From positions 276,825,426 to 276,889,425 of the forward strand of contig CP136063.1 in the NCBI GenBank assembly GCA_032622095.1: a stretch of 64,000 nucleotides of DNA, given 5' to 3'. Numbering within the stretch: position 1 is the first letter of the stretch; each line of letters begins with the position of its first letter. Shown here piece after piece: positions 48,272 to 58,834 of the stretch. The DNA is from Siphonodentalium dalli (taxonomy: Eukaryota > Mollusca > Scaphopoda > Gadilida > Siphonodentaliidae). A program made the position numbers and the translations under genes. The notes under the pieces were generated by a model. That model ran no database searches and had not been told where the DNA came from. It was given only the letters and a program-made list of their open reading frames with translations.

Positions 48272-48460
48272 CTTTGCATGCTTTTCTGTGCGTCACGACT
48301 TTGCTCTTGTCGCGGTAGTATCCCTCGTTGCAATATTGACAATTCCTTCCCCGGGTGTTGTGTCGACATTTATAACACACCCCGCCATTCTTGTAACCAG
48401 ACAACCTGTAGAGCTCCATGTTGAAGCGACAGCTCTTCGCGTGAAGATTGCATTGGCAAG
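48272..48460 (-). CDS. Netrin laminin-EGF domain 2, exon copy A (5' copy)
   Basis: This 189-nt exon has an acceptor ending in ttgattacag and a donor reading gtatgc, phase 1 at both ends. It encodes a complete eight-cysteine laminin-type EGF domain that matches netrin domain 2: CQCNLHA, then [31 protein letters not shown] and a THRKACK end. From memory, vertebrate netrin-1 has [21 protein letters not shown] at the start of this domain, so the family is clear. Where most netrins have HARRCRF, this copy has HAKSCRF. Its 3' neighbour, 47 nt away, encodes the same domain again. The upstream exon must end with a single G in phase 1 and was not found. Confidence 0.93.
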
Positions 48461-48660
48461 CTGTAATCAAGAGTGATAATGTGAAGTAAAATGCCAATAA
48501 CATCGTAGCTCTGTAATCAAGAATGGAAACTTAAAGGCGAAGTGAAATGAATGACAATAACACCGCAGCTCATCTTGTGGATAATGTTTTGACATGCTGT
48601 AATCAAGAGTGATAACGTTAAGTAAAAATGTCAATAACATCGTAGCCAATCTCGTGAATA
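48461..48660. repeat. Degenerate tandem copies of the EGF2 intron acceptor region
   Basis: Three related blocks begin ctgtaatcaagag or ctgtaatcaagaa near 48462, 48511 and 48597, with shared text such as gtcaataacatcgtag. The first block contains the real acceptor of exon copy A. The other two repeat its intronic side but are not followed by readable EGF codons. They may be debris of further tandem exon duplication. Confidence 0.7.
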
Positions 48661-48846
48661 ATGCTTTGATTCAAAATTCATAATTCCTACTGTCCCATGC
48701 TCTGTACGGATATGATATATTGACGATCAAGCGCCATGCCATGACTGTGGTGATCACTGTATTCAAATATTGAAGATGAAATGAGTAATCTGTTACCAAA
48801 TGCGTAACTTACATCTGCATACTGATGCTTGTGCAATCAAAAGTTA

Positions 48847-49247
48847 TTAACCCTTTACCCAACAGAACGGCCCTGTGCCAATGCATTCTCTTATATTTGC
48901 GAGTCGACCATAGGTCGCCTCGCATATATAAGAGAATGCATTGGCTTAACACATTAAAAATTATAAAATTGTTAAAGAATGTAAGAAAAAATGGTAAAAA
49001 GTGTTTAAAAAAGATTTTTTTTTAGGCCAATGCATTCTCTTATATATGCGAGGCGACCTATGGTCGACTCGCATATATAAGAGAATGCATTGGCACAGGG
49101 CATAACTGTAACTATCACAATGTGGTCAAGGAGCCGGTTCCAATGATATCCATATTTGTATGGTTCTATTGAGACAGACCGAAGATATTTTAGGCTGTTG
49201 AAGCTTTATTTGGCCGGTTTTGGCCGGTTTGTTGGGTAAAGAGTTAA
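48847..49247. mobile_element. piggyBac-like MITE (family CCCTTTACCCAACA) with two hairpins
   Basis: TTAA-ccctttacccaacagaacgg and ggtttgttgggtaaagag-TTAA. Hairpins are at 48876-48944 and 49026-49095. It lies about 390 bp upstream of the duplicated netrin EGF2 exons. Confidence 0.93.
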
Positions 49248-50259
49248 AGTGCGCGAAGTCTACGATATGTTATGATATATTGACGATTATGTCATATATG
49301 TCTAGCATTTTTCCAAAATCGGAGATACTATTTTAGAGTGAACATTAGACTGGCTCCCGTCGCCCAGTAAAACAATGCTATTTCACTATACAGTGCTTAC
49401 GGTCTTAGAGATTATTTGCTAGACTGGCTCTTGTCCGCAAACGTTCACGCTGACACAGTTACTCCCTTTCAAAATAAATGAACAACTTAATGCAGTTTCT
49501 AATCGCCCGAAAAGCTTAATAAACCTATCTAAAATTCTAAGGCAGAAACCACTAGCACAAGCTTACACTTCGGCCTTTTTGTGGGGATTAATTACCCATA
49601 TGTCACACATCTACCCACCATTTTATATAACATGGGGTATCTGTTTCCGGCTGCACCACCACCACCACCGCGTGAATATCAATAGATTGTATAAGTCTAA
49701 CAAGACAAAACAACAACCACTTGTTCCGTTTTATGGCAATGATTGATTCCACTATCCATTAATTTCCCCAAAATGACACACATTTAACTGCACCTGTTCC
49801 GACTCACCGCCAAATCTTCACAGACCAGCCGAAATTATAATTTTTTATACATTTGAAGACGAAAACACAAACCACTTGCTCAGTGATAGGCCAATAATCG
49901 CCTTACACCCGACCTGAGAGTAATATATCTCCAGATGCATAATCACACATGCTTTCATTTACAACTACGAGTGATTAAGATCGCGCAATAGACAAGCGGG
50001 TGTTACTACTCATCGGGTCAGGCTGTTATAAGTAACGATATACAAAACTCCCATATGTCTGCGTTCATTCTGCCTTTTGTAAAAAAAACATCATGCACCC
50101 TTTATCTTGGTACGGGCACGTGTGTACAGTCTCGTTGTTGTGTGGATATACGAGAAGTCATTAATTTTCTGGTCGTCACCCCAGGCGATTAACCATGCAT
50201 TCCCAAACCCGACCAAATGGTCCTGCTATATCGATACATCACTGGCGATTCCGGCTGAT
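49248..50259. other. No gene recognised
   Basis: Includes agactggctc..gtcg pairs near 49350 and 49424 (a short duplication) and a (cac)n patch at 49655. EGF1 of netrin was looked for here and not found. Confidence 0.5.
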
Positions 50260-50499
50260 TTAACCCTTTGAGTGCCAGGGGGCGATATCATCGGCCCTAA
50301 ACCTACAAAATAAGTCTGTTAAAGAATATAAGAATAAATTATTAAAATTGTAAAAAATTGTGGAAAAAAAAAAATGTTAGGCCAATGCATTCTCTTATAT
50401 ATGCGAGGCGACCTATGGTCGACTCGCATATATAAGAGAATGCATTGGCACAGGGTATATGGGTTGATACAAAAATCGACCTGGCACTCAAAGGGTTAA
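50260..50499. mobile_element. Chimeric TTAA MITE: CAGTGCCAAG-family ends around one hairpin
   Basis: TTAA-ccctttgagtgccagg at the left. The right reads gggttgatacaaaaatcgac-ctggcactcaaaggg-TTAA, the end sequence of the palindromic element at 33326. The interior carries half of the CCCTGTGCC module, with one hairpin at 50381-50448. Confidence 0.9.
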
Positions 50500-50504
50500 T
50501 ACAG

Positions 50505-50830
50505 TCTAAGTTGACTAGATACCCACATGTAGACATATGGTGGGTCTGATTAGTTACGTCTAGATACCCACATGTAGATATATGGTGGGTCTGATTAGTT
50601 ACGTCTAGATACCCACATGTAGACATATGGTGGGTCTGATTAGTTACGTCTAGATACCCACATGTAGACATAATGGTGGGTCTGATTAGTTACGTCTAGA
50701 TACCCACATGTAGACATATGGTGGGTCTGATTAGTTACGTCTAGATACCCACATGTAGACATATGGTGGGTCTGACGTGTTACGTCTAGATACCCACATG
50801 TAGACATATGGTGGGTCTGATTAGTTACGT
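50505..50830. repeat. Tandem repeat, 45-bp unit, seven copies
   Basis: Unit: tagatacccacatgtagaca then tatggtgggtctgattagtt. Copies start near 50515, 50560, 50605, 50650, 50696, 50741 and 50786. Confidence 0.95.
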
Positions 50831-51187
50831 AAACTTTAAATTTCCCGAATAACGGGATCCCACGACAGAAACGTCAACCAGAACTATATTAGGAGCCCCA
50901 AGATAAAAGTGTCCAATCGAAACGATTAACGTAACGCGCTGTGACGTAATTGAGAGGGAAGCCTGCACGGAAATTTGATTTCGACGAGACTACGATAGAC
51001 TTAGTTTGTCACTGTGACCCTGAGTGTATGTTTACACATACTGGATTTAGCCATGATGCTGGTGGGTTGGTTGATTTATCGTCATTTCAGTAGCAATTCC
51101 ATATCACGACGTTGTGGGCGTTAGCGTTACGCGAATCGGGTCAACCTACATGTGCATGTATCCAAGTCTGAGTTTAGTATGTCTGTC
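50831..51187. other. No gene recognised
   Basis: Short unique stretch with no recognised feature. Confidence 0.5.
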
Positions 51188-51278
51188 ATTTGCAGAATGA
51201 GGTACCCAGAGGGTGAGTTTAGAGACGCTATCCTCTCCAGCATCTCCAAATTCACACTCTGGGGACCTCATTCTGCAT
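51188..51278. repeat. Palindromic MITE (TGCAGAATGAGGT family)
   Basis: catttgcagaatgaggtacc plus cagagggtgag pair with cacactctggggacctcatt and ctgcat. Confidence 0.85.
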
Positions 51279-51694
51279 ATCATGCTGTGGGAGACATAGA
51301 CTCAAATTGAAGTATTGAAGTTCCCAAATTGTGAATATTGTGATGTAGACCAATTGGTAACCTCTATTTTGCGATGTGTCGTCTGCCAATTTGGGGACAT
51401 AGAGACACACTATACTTGGTTGGGCACTTTCCAAAATGCGTCAGTCAATGGCAAGGGGTTGGAGCCCATGCATGACCCCTATTCCGCTGTCCCTATACCT
51501 GTATAATGCTATGTTGGTTGGTCCTGCTGATTTAGTTCAGATGTTGGTGGGGGGGGGGGGGGGGGAAGCTATACCGAAAACACAAAGTACCGTTTATTGT
51601 TCTCTAACTGTAAAGTTTGATGTCTTTAATAAATCTGAATAATTCAAGGTCGTTATATCATTTTACGTAATAACTCAACATGACACAGAAACAT

Positions 51695-51897
51695 CCTAGC
51701 AGTATATATAACAGGGTATCATAGCAGTATATATAACAGGGTATCCTAGCAGTATATATAACAGGGTAACCTAGCAGTATATATAACAGGGTATCCTAGC
51801 AGTATATATAACAGGGTAACCTAGCAGTATATATAACAGGGTATCCTAGCAGTATATATAACAGGGTAACCTAGCAGTATATATAACAGGGTAACCT
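51695..51897. repeat. Tandem repeat, 25-bp unit, eight copies
   Basis: Unit tagcagtatatataacaggg plus tatcc or taacc. Later copies alternate the two endings, suggesting a 50-bp higher-order unit. Confidence 0.95.
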
Positions 51898-52222
51898 AAA
51901 ATAAATTACCACATGTATTTGATTACGAAAGTTAGATAATTTCCCGAAAAACTTCTGAGGGATCTTGGGATCTCTCTCCTGAATACCCGACCTTCACTGA
52001 ATACCGGAGTTTACTGGCATAGTTGGCTGCCAATCAAACACAAATTCCGTGACCAAAATGGTCATTACTTTCTCGTGCGATTACCAACTTCTGTCAACAC
52101 AATGGGTTTCTGCGTATTTACGTATCAGTATCAGTATAAGGCAAAACGTTTAATAAATGTGTTTTGTACTCCGGATATTTACATGGAAATCCCAATTAAA
52201 AACTAGTCACTTCGCCCCCTCC
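51898..52222. other. No gene recognised
   Basis: No conserved feature found. Confidence 0.5.
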
Positions 52223-52659
52223 TAGATCATGCCATGAATCTCTACCCTGACTAACGCCCGTAGAGATCATATTCCATCAGTACAAAACCTTGGAACTTTT
52301 TGAAGTTTTGACAGGGAACCTTATAAAGTCTAAAAAATAATTTTGAGTTGCGACATTCACCTACAGTGAAGTACATTATTAAGGAACAATTAACAACTAA
52401 GAAATATATTCCCCTTGTTATTTTTTCGACTTTATAAGGTTCCCTGTCAAAACTTCAAAAAGTTCCAAGGTTTTGTACTGGTGGAATAGGATAGGATAGG
52501 ATAGGATAATTTTATTTACAATACACATATGGATAGTACAATAAATTAACATATAACTAGATAATAATTCAGTATATTGCTGGGGGAACATAGCCCTGCC
52601 GGGCTGTCTTCCTGATTTCTACGGGCGTTGGCCAGAGTAGAGATTCATGGCATGATCTA
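52223..52659. mobile_element. Nested palindromic element
   Basis: The outer pair tagatcatgccatgaatctc / gagattcatggcatgatcta and the inner acgcccgtaga / tctacgggcgt enclose a second palindrome (52278-52485). There, agtacaaaaccttggaactt and ttgacagggaaccttataaa read back on the right. A ggataggataggata tract and a short unique segment follow the inner palindrome. Confidence 0.88.
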
Positions 52660-53033
52660 CCCACTCATTGACTACAGGTCAGTACAGGACATACCAATAT
52701 CCTAGCAATACATATAACAGAACTACTGACGAGAGATAACCCCGTCTGAACACCTATCGTCTGAACACCTATTTCTTGTGCAATAAGTATAGAGAACGCT
52801 ATTGGTGTTCCGCCGCTGATGGCTGCAGTATACTCCTGGTGTGGATTTATTCCACATATTGTTTTAAGACGAACATTACAGGATATGTGATTAAAAGTGA
52901 AAGATAAGACCATCCCAAGGCCACATAAAGTGTTCGTGCGTTGGATCGCTTTAATCCACTCCATCATAAAGATATGAAATACAAAGTGAAAACACATCAC
53001 GGCCTCATGAGCCGTGCGTGCAGCCAATGCGAA

Positions 53034-53458
53034 GGTAGTTCTCCTCCTAGTCAACCCATATACCCTGTGCCAATGCATTCTCTTATATATGCGAGTCGAC
53101 CATAGGTCGCCTCGCATATATAAGAGCATGCATTGGACTAACAATTTTTTACAATTTTAATAATTTGTTCTTGTATTCTTTAACAATTTTATAATTTCAC
53201 CCATTCAGAGCCCCAGACAAACATGAGCAGACGACACTCTTCTAGGTGCTTCTATATATGTGTGGGGCTCCCTGCCGGGTAATGGATGTTTTTTTATTTT
53301 ATGTCCTAAAAATTGTAAGAAACATTTATTTAAAAAACATGATAAAAAATTGTTAGGCCAATGCATTCTCTTATATATGCGAGGCGACCTATATGGTCGA
53401 CTCGCATATATAAGAGAATGCATTGGCACAGGGTAAAAAAGGCAGTTCTCCTCCTAGT
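53034..53458. mobile_element. Hairpin-pair module flanked by an 18-bp direct repeat
   Basis: Module CCCTGTGCC...GGCACAGGG (53063-53433) with hairpins at 53072-53137 and 53358-53427 and a central gagcccc hairpin. The flanks ggtagttctcctcctagt (53034) and ggcagttctcctcctagt (53441) match at 17 of 18 positions. The two open frames across it are hairpin translations. Confidence 0.87.
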
Positions 53459-53545
53459 TCTCCTCCCGATACATGAGGTTTTCTACACAATGTGAGCTCG
53501 GGCAACTTGATTCGGGTACTGAACAAATTTGTCATTAGTTTATGA

Positions 53546-53716
53546 TGTGTCTTGACTTGAAACATATTTTATTTACATAATATACAAAAGGGATTGGGGC
53601 ACAAGGGTTTCATAACTTGAATTTGCAATTGCACTGCCGACGCATAATTAAAAAGTTGTAAAACGCTTGTGCCCCAATCTCTTTTGTATACTAATATATG
53701 TTTCAAGCCAAGACAC
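53546..53716. repeat. Palindromic MITE, ~70-bp arms
   Basis: tgtgtcttgacttgaaacat and caaaagggattggggcacaa pair with ttgtgccccaatctcttttg and atgtttcaagccaagacaca. A single arm of the same family is at 55965-56030. Confidence 0.88.
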
Positions 53717-53869
53717 ACAAGCTAGTAATTTCACCTAATGTGCACCTGATTACATAGCGAAAGATACTTAATCGTGATTCACGGTTTGATGGCGATTGAT
53801 GTTCAATCGCAGTAACAGGTGCCACACGAGGTTATGATTACATTTCGAAATGAGTATCCTGAGTTAATC

Positions 53870-53990
53870 GGAAGGGTGACAACTCTATATAGAACGTACC
53901 GGAAGGGTGATAACTCTATATAGAACGTACCGGAAGGGTGATATCTCTATATAGAACGTACCGGAAGGGTGATAACTCTATATAGACGTA
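53870..53990. repeat. Tandem repeat, 31-bp unit, four copies
   Basis: Unit ggaagggtgataactctata plus tagaacgtacc. The following cggagatttgcatgagaga resembles the foldback element at 5081. Confidence 0.93.
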
Positions 53991-54093
53991 CTTTGACGAA
54001 ATAACGGAGATTTGCATGAGAGAATTTACAACTCCACAAGTGATCACATTTGGTCTGACAAAATCTCCTATTGGATGGGTGGAAAATTAAACG

Positions 54094-54507
54094 TTAAAGA
54101 CCCACTTAATTTTCGAATGACCAGATTACATTATACACAACATATCCCACAATATATACCATTTGGAAGAGGAACCAAAAATATATATATTCCACATGAA
54201 TAGGGAACAGCTGTGATAGAGATTCTCAGATTCATTCCAAGACTTCCCCCCTTATCAACCCAGAATGCATCATAATTCAAAGTAAGAGATAGAGTTATTC
54301 CCCTTCCATTGAGAATAATAGACTTTATAATACAGTCCGGATCACAATTAATCACAGAACACAAGTTACACAACTCAGTACCTCGACAAAAGCAATATTT
54401 TTCCAGTTTATTCGACCGGATCAGTTAACAATACAATGTTTTGGAGCTTCCTCTTTCAGATGGTATATAATATGATCTGGTGATTCGAATATTAAGTGGG
54501 CCTTTAA
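54094..54507. mobile_element. TTAA MITE (family AGGCCCACTTAATTTTCG), most complete copy
   Basis: TTAA-agacccacttaattttcgaa at the left and gattcgaatattaagtgggc plus ct-TTAA at the right. The interior has ataccatttggaagaggaac, gttattccccttccattgag and the gaccggatcagttaaca block. Confidence 0.9.
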
Positions 54508-54575
54508 AGTAATGGTATCTAGAAACACTTCTTCAAACGTCTTTGTTATGTCGTCATAATCATAACCTCAATGGC

Positions 54576-55118
54576 ACGTGCAGGGTTCGCGCTGCCACTT
54601 GCCAAATTTGCCAATGGCAAAAATAATTCACATTTGGAAAAAAAATATTTTCATTTGGCAAAAGTTTTGGCAAGTCTCTTTTCAATTCCTCAAGAAATTT
54701 GAAAAATATTGGCCGATCAATACCATTCATTTCAGGAAACTATCACAATATAATTATATTAGTGGTGTTTTATAAGGTCTAGGAGAGGTTAACACCTTTA
54801 TTAAGATGCAGTTAATCTGATAGCATTAGCATTGATGGATGAGGGATTACCGGTATTTAGTGTGGTGGTGGTGTTTATATAGCTAATCCTCTTGTAATGT
54901 ACACTTAAATCTGATAAAGCAACCCTTCTACAATTGTATTGTTCGGTGATTGGTTTATTGTTGTATGATAAACCACAAAATAAGACTCAATGTTGCAAAA
55001 AATGATACTATTAGGGATAGCATTTTGGCAAATTCTAAAAGAATTTGGCAAAACATATTTTCATTTGGCAAATTATTTGGCAAGAGTAAATTTTGGTCCA
55101 GCGCGGACCCTGTGCACG
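54576..55118. mobile_element. TTTGGCAAA-rich inverted-repeat element
   Basis: acgtgcagggttcgcgctg at the left and cagcgcggaccctgtgcacg at the right form the ends. Subterminal regions are full of tttggcaaa in opposite orientations, and the centre has gtggtggtgtttatatagct. It is a relative of the 20598-21712 element. Confidence 0.85.
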
Positions 55119-55140
55119 TGTTATGTGATGCGAATCAGCT

Positions 55141-55316
55141 GGACTACTGACTATATATGTGACTGTTGTATATTACACCACACTGGACTACTGACTATAT
55201 ATGTGATTGTTGTATATTACACCACACTGGACTACTGACTATATATGTGATTGTTGTATATTACACCACACTGGACTACTGACTATATATGTGATTGTTG
55301 TATATTACACCACACT
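55141..55316. repeat. Tandem repeat, 44-bp unit, four copies
   Basis: Unit ggactactgactatatatgt plus gattgttgtatattacaccacact. Copies start at 55141, 55185, 55229 and 55273. Confidence 0.96.
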
Positions 55317-55728
55317 TCCTCTGGTGGTTGGTCAACGCTAGCGCATCGAGCCATACATCAAACATGAAATCTACCTGGCATAAATCATATAAAATTAAGG
55401 CGAATAGTTCCCCCTGTTCTCCCGCAGTTATACCATAACACCTGGTATTGGCTCGGCAGTAATTAACAGTCACGAGTAATTTGTTCGCGGAGGGTGCCTT
55501 CTCATAAACCTCGTCAATCATTCGAGATGCGGAACGAAAATCGCTATAGATACTCCGACAATAACATAACAACATAACTACACTATCTGACGATTCTAGC
55601 GAGGAAGCAACACATAGACGTAGAAATGCAGTTTGTTTTGAGTGGATGACACAGGCTGAAGATGTTCGAAGAAAGAACAACGGTTTGAGTAAAACGGAAT
55701 GTTTGTACACTTTCTTTGTCAAAGCCAT
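55276..55728 (-). CDS. Unrecognised 150-codon open frame
   Basis: The longest minus-strand frame outside repeats and netrin. It starts MALTKKVYKHSVLLKPLFFL and includes CVASSLESSDSVVMLLCYCR, ASRMIDEVYEKAPSANKLLV and FALILYDLCQVDFMFDVWLD, with amphipathic-looking Leu/Val/Ala content unlike the AT-driven frames elsewhere. The last ~15 codons run into the 44-bp tandem repeat. No family was recognised. It could be an exon of a gene nested in the netrin region, a retrocopy fragment, or chance. Confidence 0.3.
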   Translation of the reverse strand: MALTKKVYKHSVLLKPLFFLRTSSACVIHSKQTAFLRLCVASSLESSDSVVMLLCYCRSIYSDFRSASRMIDEVYEKAPSANKLLVTVNYCRANTRCYGITAGEQGELFALILYDLCQVDFMFDVWLDALALTNHQRKCGVIYNNHIYSQ

Positions 55729-57233
55729 TTAATATCTTACCATTGCAAGTGCATCATCATACGGTTGCCTATTTTGGGCCTCTTTGAGAAGCAACGACAT
55801 GGGCCGAATAATTTCATTCTAAATACTCGATGAGTATCTGTCTTTTCTCAATATCAGTTCCTATCCCCATAGTGCAGAATCATGTTTGACATGGGTTTAC
55901 ATGAAAAGGCATGCAGATGAAAAACGAGATTTCGGCAGATAACCGCCTCTACTATATCAATGACTTGAAACGTATTTTATTTTCAAATAATACAAAAGGG
56001 ATTGGGGCACAAGTTTTTTCAACTTATGAAGCCCCTCTCCCAATACAGTCGATTTAGATACAAAATGTTTACAAGATGACAGCTGAACATATTTACACAT
56101 GCATGATTTTGTTATTTTATGGTGATTGACGTAGTGCCTTCCAGAGCATATAATAATTGCTATATTTGAGTTATGGCTAGTTTGGTAGCAATAACATTTG
56201 GTGGGGTTTGGGTGATTTTTGTTCGTTTTAACTAATGTTGGAGCAGGGTTTTGTGCAAAGGGGTATTTTCTTCATATATATATATATGTTAGTCAAGTGT
56301 TAGTCAGCTACTATATCAATATCACACACACTTGTCTGTTTGTCATCTTAATCTGAACGTTCCCTCCAACTGTTCTTCATATCGATCTATCTCAATACTA
56401 TCTCTCAACTGTAACTCTCATAGTTTCACTCTTTACTATTCCTGAGTGGAATGGACCTACTGCATCAATAAAAATCTCCATTCGTCCCATGTTCAGCTAC
56501 CGTAACCCATGCCCTGTGTTCTCTCTTTCATCAAACTCTCTGTCCTCTCTCCCTTACATCGCATATGTATATCCAGCCAATGAATCTCCAACATCAACAC
56601 AACCAAGCCATCTTGCTCGCCGTTAATGGGCCTCAATTTCCTTTCACATTGTTGCGGAGATAAGCTTCATTCGAACGCGGGAACACTTTTAAAGGCTTTC
56701 TGTGATGAAATGTCAATGGGTGCGTGAACACTCGGCTTAATAGCCGTTTTACTCCACACAAATAAGTCCTATTCATGGTCTTACCGCTCAATATGATCCG
56801 ATTATACCGTTCAACACTGAGGATTTCACGCTAATAGCAATGCATACAGACAATAGATATATACGACAGGTAATGGTGTTGCTGGTGGGTGGATATATAT
56901 ATACGACAGGTAATGGTGTTGCTGGTGGGTGGAATTATTGTCGTCGCAATACAACCCAGCCTAGCCTGTCTCTGGCTCAAAACGATACCGGTATGATAGT
57001 GCGTTCTTCAGGGTCAGCTATACTATGGTTTAACAGTCCTTGTCTACAGTTACTGCCCCTGTTATAACGGGATTATATTGGTGGTCCTGCAGAATTGGTC
57101 AACTATAGTCTATGATATACATCAAGGCACCAATCTCAGTACCAGAGCACAAGAGTCATACGTCATTTCTGACTATGTAACCGGCTGGGTAGCAGTTTAC
57201 TAAAACGTTCGGTGTTCTATATTTGTGACCCGC
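55729..57233. other. No gene recognised; short repeats only
   Basis: Holds a single arm of the GACTTGAAAC palindrome family (55965-56030), a (TA)n run at 56275, and a two-copy tatatacgacaggtaatggt plus gttgctggtgggtgga repeat at 56855-56934. Confidence 0.6.
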
Positions 57234-57538
57234 CATATCAAATCCAGTCGTAAGTCGGGATTTGTTTTACCCTGTGCCAATGCATTCTCTTATATATGCG
57301 AGTCGACCATAGGTCGCCTCGCATATATAATAGAATGCATTGGCCTAACAATTTTTTACAATTTTAATAATTTTTTCTCGTATTCTTTAATAATTTTATA
57401 ATTTCACCCATACAGAGCCCCAGACAAACATGAGCAGACGACACTCTTCTATATGCTTCTATATATGTGTGGGGCATTGCATTGGCACAGGGTAAAAAAA
57501 ATCCCGACTTACGACTGGATTTGATATGGCGGATCACA
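57234..57538. mobile_element. TGTGACCCGCCATATC MITE carrying a truncated hairpin module
   Basis: tgtgacccgccatatcaaat at the left and atttgatatggcggatcaca at the right, with ccagtcgtaagtcgggattt inside each end. The left hairpin (57274-57341) is whole. The right one is reduced to gcattgcattggcacaggg after a deletion. Confidence 0.88.
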
Positions 57539-58202
57539 TTTTTCTGTGAGTTATATCAATTCATGTTGCAATTCTAAGATGCTGGTGGGTTCTGCTGAGA
57601 TTACTATATATGATGCATGCTATTACTCGCCAAGTAGTTATGTTATAATACAATATGATGTTGTTTGTTTGTTGGTTATTTGTGATATATACTAAACATC
57701 GGCAAGTGGCCGTGCATAATGGGTATGATGGTCCTCCAAGCTTGGTCAACTGATCTCAATATAATGGTGTTGTTAGGTTCTGCAGATTGATTTATGTAGA
57801 TAGATCGTTATTTGCACACTAATATGTACATACATATACACATACTATGACATTTTGCGTTAAGAATATGCACCGTTTTTTTTCTCAAATTGTCAATTAT
57901 TTATAATTAGTAACGTGGTCATGTTCGTGTATGTTCCTGTGGGATGTTGGAGTTCAGTTATGGAATATTCATATCTTGAACAGTTGCAGATGAAAATCTA
58001 CGTGTGCCTTTACTAGTATACTCCGTTAGACGACGACAACCATTCTAAGGAATATGTCGGCTGCTAAAGTGTTAGCAAGACTGACAATGAGCTAAGGTAA
58101 GAACCCCACACCTGGTTAAGTGGATGTCGGTTATTCAATTACACACCAACACAAACTCCTTGCCAAGCAGCGGGACGACACAGACCAGCGACAAGCATGG
58201 CC
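57539..58202. other. No gene recognised
   Basis: AT-rich sequence without conserved features. Confidence 0.5.
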
Positions 58203-58453
58203 AAGCCTTGAAATAGTGTGTCTGTCATTTGCAGAATGAGGCCCCCAGAGGGTGAATTTAGTGATGCTACCCCGCACAGCGGGCTAGCATCACTAAATTC
58301 ACCTCTGGGGACCTCATTCTGCTTAGGCCTTAGCAGAATGAGGTTCACAGAGAGTGAATTTGGTGATGCTAGCCCGCTGTGCGGGGTAGCATCACTATAT
58401 TCACCCTCTGTGGACCTCATTCTGCAAATGACAGGCTCACTATTTCAAGGCTT
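58203..58453. repeat. Double palindrome (TGCAGAATGAGGT family, two copies head to head)
   Basis: Two family palindromes (about 58229-58322 and 58329-58426) lie side by side. The outer sequences aagccttgaaatagtgtg and cactatttcaaggctt also pair, making a 250-bp palindrome of palindromes. The open frames over it are artefacts. Confidence 0.92.
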
Positions 58454-58834
58454 TACCATGGCGATAAGTACGCGACTGGGAGATCATCCGACGCTCCATA
58501 TATATTTGTTCGTTCTGTTCAGACCACAGTACGACCTCCTGCTCGTTGGAATGCATTTGAGGGATCCACAAAGGTACTCAGATAGTTTAACCAAAGTGTT
58601 AAACCTGTATGACGCACATTCATCACGCCTCACGATGCAGTCTTATTAAAATAGATTATTGAACAACCTACGCGTTCTACAGTCTGAAACATTTGAACAT
58701 CATTCATATAGCTTCGATTTCCAGGTAATCCCTGCCTACAGTATGACGTCACCGCGCATATTTCATACCATAAATAGTTTACGATTGACAGATATCTCAT
58801 TTCGGTTGCTTTTTCGCAAATAACACATTCGGTG

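Larger units (their letters stand above)
18137..48460 (-). other. Netrin gene, 3' part (six visible exons)
   Basis: Six exons on the minus strand form the C-terminal two-thirds of a secreted netrin: EGF2 copy A, EGF2 copy B, EGF3, linker, NTR start and NTR end. Netrins are laminin-related extracellular guidance cues that act through DCC/neogenin and UNC5 receptors. Every internal junction is phase 1 with GT-AG ends. Splicing regenerates conserved netrin strings such as KACDC (EGF2 to EGF3), SPIAPCIKIP (EGF3 to linker) and CKMDYAIQ (across the NTR intron). Introns are about 11.1, 12.9, 1.9 and 3.4 kb, plus the 47-nt one, and the large ones are filled with MITEs. The laminin N-terminal domain, EGF1 and promoter are not found up to 64000. 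I cannot say which netrin paralogue this is. Confidence 0.93.

Noticed and set aside
50342-50671. 109-codon minus-strand frame with repeated YLDVTNQTHHMSTCG phrases
   Set aside because: It is the 45-bp tandem repeat (15 codons per unit) plus a hairpin MITE, not a repeat protein.
50505-50830. Possible CRISPR-like array of 45-bp repeats
   Set aside because: The whole 45 bp repeats, leaving no unique spacers.
52665-53144. 159-codon minus-strand open frame
   Set aside because: The first third is hairpin translation. The remainder shows no recognisable domain.
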